In this document: positions 14,042-16,748 of the stretch, piece by piece | Numbering within the stretch: position 1 is the first letter of the stretch | Layout of the letters: every line of letters begins with the position of its first letter | Source: an uncultured Muribaculaceae bacterium | Lineage (GTDB): Bacteria; Bacteroidota; Bacteroidia; Bacteroidales; Muribaculaceae | DNA: 16,748 bases | Assembly: GCA_905207535.1 (NCBI GenBank) | Contig: CAJLLX010000037.1 | Location: 1 to 16,748 of the forward strand | Direction: 5' to 3' | The notes under the pieces: model-generated | What the model saw: the letters and a program-made list of their open reading frames with translations, nothing else | Database searches by the model: none | Told to the model about the DNA's origin: nothing | Program-made: the position numbers and the translations under genes

Positions 14042-14485
14042 TTATTCGGCTACAACCTCGAAGGGGATCTCCACAGATACTTCCTTGTGGAGGTTCACCT
14101 TTGCGGTGTACTTGCCAAGCTCCTTCACGGACTCCTTCAGCACGATGATGCGACGGTCTACGTTGTGACCCAGCTTCTCCAGTGCCTCGGCGATCTGGAT
14201 ATTGTTGACCGAACCAAAGATAGTGCCGTTGGCCGAAGCCTTGGCACCGATGGTCAGAGACACGTCGGCCAGCGATGCGGCCATTGCCTCTGCTTCGGCT
14301 TTGATTTGAGCCAGCTTGTGGGCGCGCTGACGCTGATTCTCCTCAAGCTGCTTCAGATTCGAAGGATTGGCGATCACAGCCTTGCCCTGAGGTATAAGAT
14401 AGTTACGGCCGTAACCATCCTTTACTGTTACGATATCGTCCTTGTAGCCAAGGTTCGAGATATCTTCTTTAAGTATAATTTTCAT
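14042..14485 (-). CDS. rplI: Large ribosomal subunit protein bL9
   Basis: L9 binds 23S rRNA near the base of the L1 stalk and reaches toward the small subunit, helping frame maintenance. The 147-residue protein has the N-terminal fold MKIILKEDISNLGYKDDIVTVKDGYGRNYLIP, with the family signature around GYGRNYLIPQGKA (residues 24-36). A long connecting helix (about 41-75, rich in Q, E, K and A) leads to the C-terminal domain (SANGTIFGSV, then VDRRIIVLKESVKELGKY). Normal length. Last gene of rpsF-rpsR-rplI, 69 bp after the rpsR stop, and followed by a strong terminator. The ATG at 14485 is preceded by no Shine-Dalgarno-like sequence. Confidence 0.97.
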   Translation of the reverse strand: MKIILKEDISNLGYKDDIVTVKDGYGRNYLIPQGKAVIANPSNLKQLEENQRQRAHKLAQIKAEAEAMAASLADVSLTIGAKASANGTIFGSVNNIQIAEALEKLGHNVDRRIIVLKESVKELGKYTAKVNLHKEVSVEIPFEVVAE

Positions 14486-14554
14486 AATCGGGGATGTCGG
14501 TGATTGATGAGTTATCGGTTTTTAACCCTGAAGTGTGCGATCCTTGTCGCCTAC

Positions 14555-14824
14555 TTACTTCATCAGGTCGGTTACGTAGGGCAGAAGGGCCAGGTGACGG
14601 GCACGCTTTACAGCCTGAGCTACGCGACGCTGGAATTTCAGCGAAGTACCGGTGATGCGGCGGGGAAGCAGTTTACCCTGCTCGTTGAGGAACTTCTTGA
14701 GGAATTCGGGGTCTTTGTAATCGATGTATTTGATACCGCTGCGTTTGAAACGGCAGTATTTTTTCTTCTTGACATCCACTGACAGCGGAGTGAGGTAACG
14801 GATTTCGGATTGAGTCTGTGCCAT
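14555..14824 (-). CDS. rpsR: Small ribosomal subunit protein bS18
   Basis: S18 pairs with S6 on the platform of the 30S subunit. The 89-residue protein carries the family core [20 protein letters not shown] (residues 19-38), a helical region ([30 protein letters not shown]) and the basic tail [19 protein letters not shown]. It starts 3 bp after the rpsF stop, suggesting coupled translation of the S6-S18 pair. In Bacteroidia ribosomes S6 and S18, with S21, have been reported to cover the 3' end of 16S rRNA, matching the lack of Shine-Dalgarno sites in this window. Confidence 0.97.
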   Translation of the reverse strand: MAQTQSEIRYLTPLSVDVKKKKYCRFKRSGIKYIDYKDPEFLKKFLNEQGKLLPRRITGTSLKFQRRVAQAVKRARHLALLPYVTDLMK

Positions 14825-14827
14825 TGT

Positions 14828-15205
14828 TTAGTCCTCCTTGTTTTCTACGGTTTCTTCTTTGGGTGCATTGGCCTTCGCTGCCTTCAGGTTGCGACGCTTT
14901 GCAGCATACTCTGCTGCATACTTGTCGTTGCGGAACACCAGGAAGCGAATCACACGCTCGTCGCGACGGAATGCGGTCTCTACCTTGTTTACCAGGGTCG
15001 GATCGCCGTCAAACTCTACGAAGGCGTAAAAACCGGTCGACTTCTTCTGGATGGGATATGCCAGCTTGCGCAGGCCCCAGATCTCTTCGTTCACGATCGA
15101 GCCACCGTTGTCGGTAACCACCTTTGTGAACTTTTCTACCGCTTCCTTCATCTGAGCATCAGACAAAACGGGAGTTAAAATGAAAACGGTTTCGTAATGG
15201 TTCAT
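14828..15205 (-). CDS. rpsF: Small ribosomal subunit protein bS6
   Basis: S6 forms a heterodimer with S18 and binds the central domain of 16S rRNA. The 125-residue protein shows [47 protein letters not shown] (about residues 37-65) and [14 protein letters not shown] (81-94). A charged tail of about 30 residues ([10 protein letters not shown] end) makes it longer than the shortest homologs. An in-frame reading from 15301 adds 32 residues, but these cover the leader and are unlike the family. The ATG at 15205 is preceded by an A-rich stretch (CAAAAAAAGTTTCAA), typical of Bacteroidetes. First gene of the operon; its leader of about 100 nt is a candidate site for feedback control by the S6-S18 pair. 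Confidence 0.97.
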   Translation of the reverse strand: MNHYETVFILTPVLSDAQMKEAVEKFTKVVTDNGGSIVNEEIWGLRKLAYPIQKKSTGFYAFVEFDGDPTLVNKVETAFRRDERVIRFLVFRNDKYAAEYAAKRRNLKAAKANAPKEETVENKED

Positions 15206-15235
15206 TTGAAACTTTTTTTGAAATGAATTTGATTT

Positions 15236-15307
15236 GCCGGCCGGGCCACTGCATCCTTCTGTAAGCCTGTAGCTTTGCAGACGCGGACACAACATGCCCA
15301 AACCGGC
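15236..15307 (-). ncRNA. Candidate rpsF leader (S6:S18 autoregulation structure)
   Basis: The mRNA leader can fold into an outer stem of GCCGG (15307-15303) with CCGGC (15240-15236), and GGGC (15299-15296) with GCCC (15246-15243). An unpaired stretch containing CCG (15286-15284) follows. An inner hairpin pairs CTGCA with TGCAG and AAGC with GCTT (15280-15249). A CCG held beside a stem and a hairpin is how the published S6:S18-binding leader is described. I have not aligned it to that motif. The outer stem begins at or next to the likely start of transcription, which weakens the call. Confidence 0.4.
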
Positions 15308-15309
15308 TG

Positions 15310-15340
15310 CAAAGTTAGCAATTTTTTTTCATCCCGCAAA
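15310..15340 (-). promoter_or_regulatory. Promoter of the rpsF operon
   Basis: On the minus strand TTTG (15340-15337) is followed after 19 bp by TAACTTTG (15317-15310), an exact Bacteroidetes-type match. The predicted start near 15305 gives a leader of about 100 nt before rpsF. Confidence 0.8.
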
Positions 15341-15389
15341 AAATTTTGAGAGTAGGCCGCAAAAAATTTCCGAAAATTTCATCTCCCTG

Positions 15390-15421
15390 CTTGCACATTC
15401 CGAAAAAACCTCCTACCTTTG
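15390..15421 (+). promoter_or_regulatory. Promoter of the tRNA-Gly gene
   Basis: CTTG (15390-15393) and TACCTTTG (15414-15421) are 20 bp apart, matching the Bacteroidetes pattern. It would give a precursor with about 100 nt ahead of the tRNA. That leader is GC-rich and I see no gene in it. Confidence 0.7.
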
Positions 15422-15529
15422 CACTCGCATGACCGCCTTAGCGCCCCTCTCCCCCGCCCCGACTTCCGGGCCGTCAGCCGCCTTCTGGCGCCCCTGCCTA
15501 CGGTCATTGCATCATTTTTACCAACATTT

Positions 15530-15602
15530 GCGGTAGTAGCTCAGTTGGTAGAGCATCAGCTTCCCAAGCTGAGGGTCGCGAGTTCGAGCCTCGTCTACCG
15601 CT
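15530..15602 (+). tRNA. tRNA-Gly (anticodon CCC)
   Basis: A complete cloverleaf of 73 nt. The acceptor stem is GCGGTAG paired with CTACCGC (15595-15601), and the discriminator base is T15602. The D arm is GCTCAGTTGGTAGAGC, and the anticodon stem TCAGC/GCTGA encloses loop TTCCCAA with anticodon CCC. The T arm contains the usual GTTCGAGCC. It decodes GGG glycine codons. CCA is not encoded, as the next bases are CCC, so it must be added after transcription. Its own promoter and terminator flank it. Confidence 0.96.
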
Positions 15603-15611
15603 CCCAGTACA

Positions 15612-15660
15612 AACCTCTGAAAATCTGTGATTTAACCCCGGTTTTCAGAGGTTTCTTTTT
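15612..15660 (+). terminator. Terminator after tRNA-Gly
   Basis: A perfect 12-bp stem, AACCTCTGAAAA (15612-15623) with TTTTCAGAGGTT (15642-15653), is followed by a T-rich run ending at 15660. It starts 9 bp after the tRNA. Confidence 0.9.
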
Positions 15661-15835
15661 GTATACATATCATAAGATATGGGACCAATGTAAAAAGTCG
15701 GTGGTTAAAATCTGCCCAACCGCCTCGCAACCCTCCGGCCCTTCCCCCCCAAAAAAAATATTGCGCTCCTACTGCCCCTGCTAATTCACAAGGACGGTCT
15801 CAAAACTACTATCTACAATCTTCAATCTAAGCACT
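15661..15835. other. Intergenic stretch with no recognised feature
   Basis: This lies between the tRNA-Gly terminator and the minus-strand terminator of the EF-G2 gene. It holds a C/A-rich run (around 15735-15760) and no supported gene, RNA or clear repeat. Together with the flanking terminators and the repeats up to 16045 it makes a gap of over 300 bp without a gene. Confidence 0.6.
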
Positions 15836-15877
15836 AAAAAAGGACTTTCCCCTGCGGCACTCTCACCACAGGGGAAA
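15836..15877 (-). terminator. Terminator downstream of the EF-G2-type gene
   Basis: On the minus strand a 12-bp stem (TTTCCCCTGTGG with CCGCAGGGGAAA, one G-U pair) is followed by GTCC and six T (A run at 15836-15841 on plus). It lies about 170 bp after the stop at 16046, so the transcript has a long 3' untranslated region containing the small repeats at 15937-16012. Confidence 0.85.
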
Positions 15878-15936
15878 ATCAAGGTATATGGAATGAAGGT
15901 TATATCTATCTGTCTTCAAGCGCATTAAGGGCCCAA

Positions 15937-16012
15937 TCTGCCTTTGCAGGCAATAAGAACCCGGTCTGTCTTTGCAGGCATTTTAGGCCTTGTTAGTCGG
16001 GCCATCGGCCCG
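15937..16012. repeat. Small hairpin repeats in the EF-G2-type gene's 3' region
   Basis: TCTGCCTTTGCAGGCA (15937-15952) and TCTGTCTTTGCAGGCA (15965-15980) differ at one base and are 28 bp apart; each can form a small TGCC/GGCA-type hairpin. CGGGCC-ATC-GGCCCG (15998-16012) is a perfect 6-bp palindrome with a 3-base loop. All lie between the EF-G2 stop and its terminator. Confidence 0.65.
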
Positions 16013-16045
16013 GCCTATCTCTAAGAGCCTTTACCGGGCGCGGTA

Positions 16046-16748
16046 TCAGTCCTTGTCGGCGTTGCTCTCGGCATAAGCCTTCAGCAGCTTATCCTGCACA
16101 TCGCTCGGCACGAGCTCGTACGACGCGAATTTGAGGGTAAACGACGAGCGGCCGCCGGTGATGGAGCTCAGAGCCGTGGAGTAGGAAGCCATCTCTTTCA
16201 GAGGCACCTTGGCCGAGATCTTCTCGAAGCCGTTCTCCGACGACATGCCCATGATGATGGCACGGCGCCCCTGAAGGTCGCTCATCACGTCGCCCATCAC
16301 ATCGGAGGGCACCATCACTTCCACATCGTAGACGGGCTCCAGTACCTTCGGGTTAGCGTTGCGGAAGGCCTCCGAGAAGGCGTTGCGGGCTGCCAGACGG
16401 AAGGAGATTTCGTTGGAGTCTACCGGGTGCATCTTGCCGTCGTAGATGCAGACGCGCACGTCGCGGGCGTACGAGCCTGTCAGCGGGCCCTGCTCCATGC
16501 GGTCCATCAGACCCTTCACGATAGCGGGGATGAAGCGCACATCGATAGCGCCGCCCACGATACAGTTGTGCACCACGAGCTTGCCGCCCCACTGCAGGGG
16601 TATCTCCTGAGTGTCGCGCACGCTCATCTTATACTCCTGGTTGCCGAAGCGGTAGGTGTCGGGCAGCGGAGCGCCTTCCACATACGGCTCGATGATCAGG
16701 TGCACCTCGCCAAACTGGCCGGCGCCGCCGCTCTGCTTCTTGTGGCGG
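16046..16748 (-). CDS. fusA2: Elongation factor G, EF-G2 type, C-terminal part (cut by window edge)
   Basis: The visible 234 residues cover the end of EF-G: the junction into domain IV (RHKKQSGGAGQFGEVHLIIEPY), domain IV (VVHNCIVGGAIDVRFIPAIVKG, then YDGKMHPVDSNEISFRLAA with the tip loop) and domain V (LEPVYDVEVMVPSDVMGDVMSDLQGRRA). EF-G moves tRNA and mRNA through the ribosome. The form HKKQSGGAGQFGEVH, rather than the usual KQSGGRGQYGHV of the str-operon protein, points to the EF-G2 paralog, and so does the position beside rpsF-rpsR-rplI, which I recall for fusA2 of Bacteroides thetaiotaomicron. That paralog has been reported to work without GTP hydrolysis and to aid gut colonisation. The G domain that would test this is outside the window. 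The reading frame stays open to the edge. Confidence 0.85.
   Translation of the reverse strand, partial: RHKKQSGGAGQFGEVHLIIEPYVEGAPLPDTYRFGNQEYKMSVRDTQEIPLQWGGKLVVHNCIVGGAIDVRFIPAIVKGLMDRMEQGPLTGSYARDVRVCIYDGKMHPVDSNEISFRLAARNAFSEAFRNANPKVLEPVYDVEVMVPSDVMGDVMSDLQGRRAIIMGMSSENGFEKISAKVPLKEMASYSTALSSITGGRSSFTLKFASYELVPSDVQDKLLKAYAESNADKD

Noticed and set aside
15206..15301. 32-residue N-terminal extension of S6
   Set aside because: It covers the mRNA leader; S6 proteins start at [14 protein letters not shown] sequences.

Overview
The window looks like chromosomal DNA of a GC-rich member of the Bacteroidales, possibly a Muribaculaceae-like gut bacterium. Three things point there. Promoter-like sites match the Bacteroidetes pattern (TTG/TTTG, 19-20 bp spacer, TAnnTTTG). 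Most genes lack a Shine-Dalgarno sequence. Several families and gene orders are typical of the group: rpsF-rpsR-rplI near an EF-G2-type factor, DUF2520-kdsC-maf, and the HU-CCDC81/SPOR protein. The genus is inference. No plasmid, phage, insertion sequence, CRISPR array or rRNA is visible.

Layout. Positions 1-2219 (minus strand) hold aroE (shikimate dehydrogenase), a YeiH-family membrane protein and the start of a ComEC/Rec2-like gene cut by the left edge. Positions 2220-2595 are a divergent promoter region. Positions 2596-5887 (plus) hold nfo (endonuclease IV), an MFS sugar-transporter-like gene with an unusual insertion of about 190 residues between TM7 and TM8, and a small lipoprotein gene. 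An orphan ATP-grasp-like gene (minus) converges on them. It is divergent from mutL (7179-9164, plus).

Positions 9174-11679 (minus) form a tight cluster: nitroreductase, DUF2520/Rossmann protein, kdsC (KDO-8-phosphate phosphatase, for lipopolysaccharide) and a Maf nucleotide pyrophosphatase. Upstream of it lie a membrane-anchored HU-CCDC81/SPOR protein (11825-12997) and a small cysteine-rich C_GCAxxG_C_C protein (13372-13779). The rpsF-rpsR-rplI ribosomal operon (14042-15205, minus) has a long leader and a strong terminator. A tRNA-Gly(CCC) gene with its own promoter and terminator follows, and the window ends in the 3' part of an EF-G2-type elongation factor gene.

Functionally the region is mostly housekeeping: DNA repair (nfo, mutL), aromatic amino acid and LPS synthesis (aroE, kdsC), translation (S6, S18, L9, tRNA-Gly, EF-G2) and envelope proteins. 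The least ordinary content is the insertion in the MFS transporter, the orphan ATP-grasp protein, and a set of small palindromic and tandem repeats between genes. These include a nested REPIN-like inverted repeat, a 28-bp repeat found twice after stop codons, and two 7-bp tandem arrays. I did not find convincing evidence for a wholly new multi-gene system.
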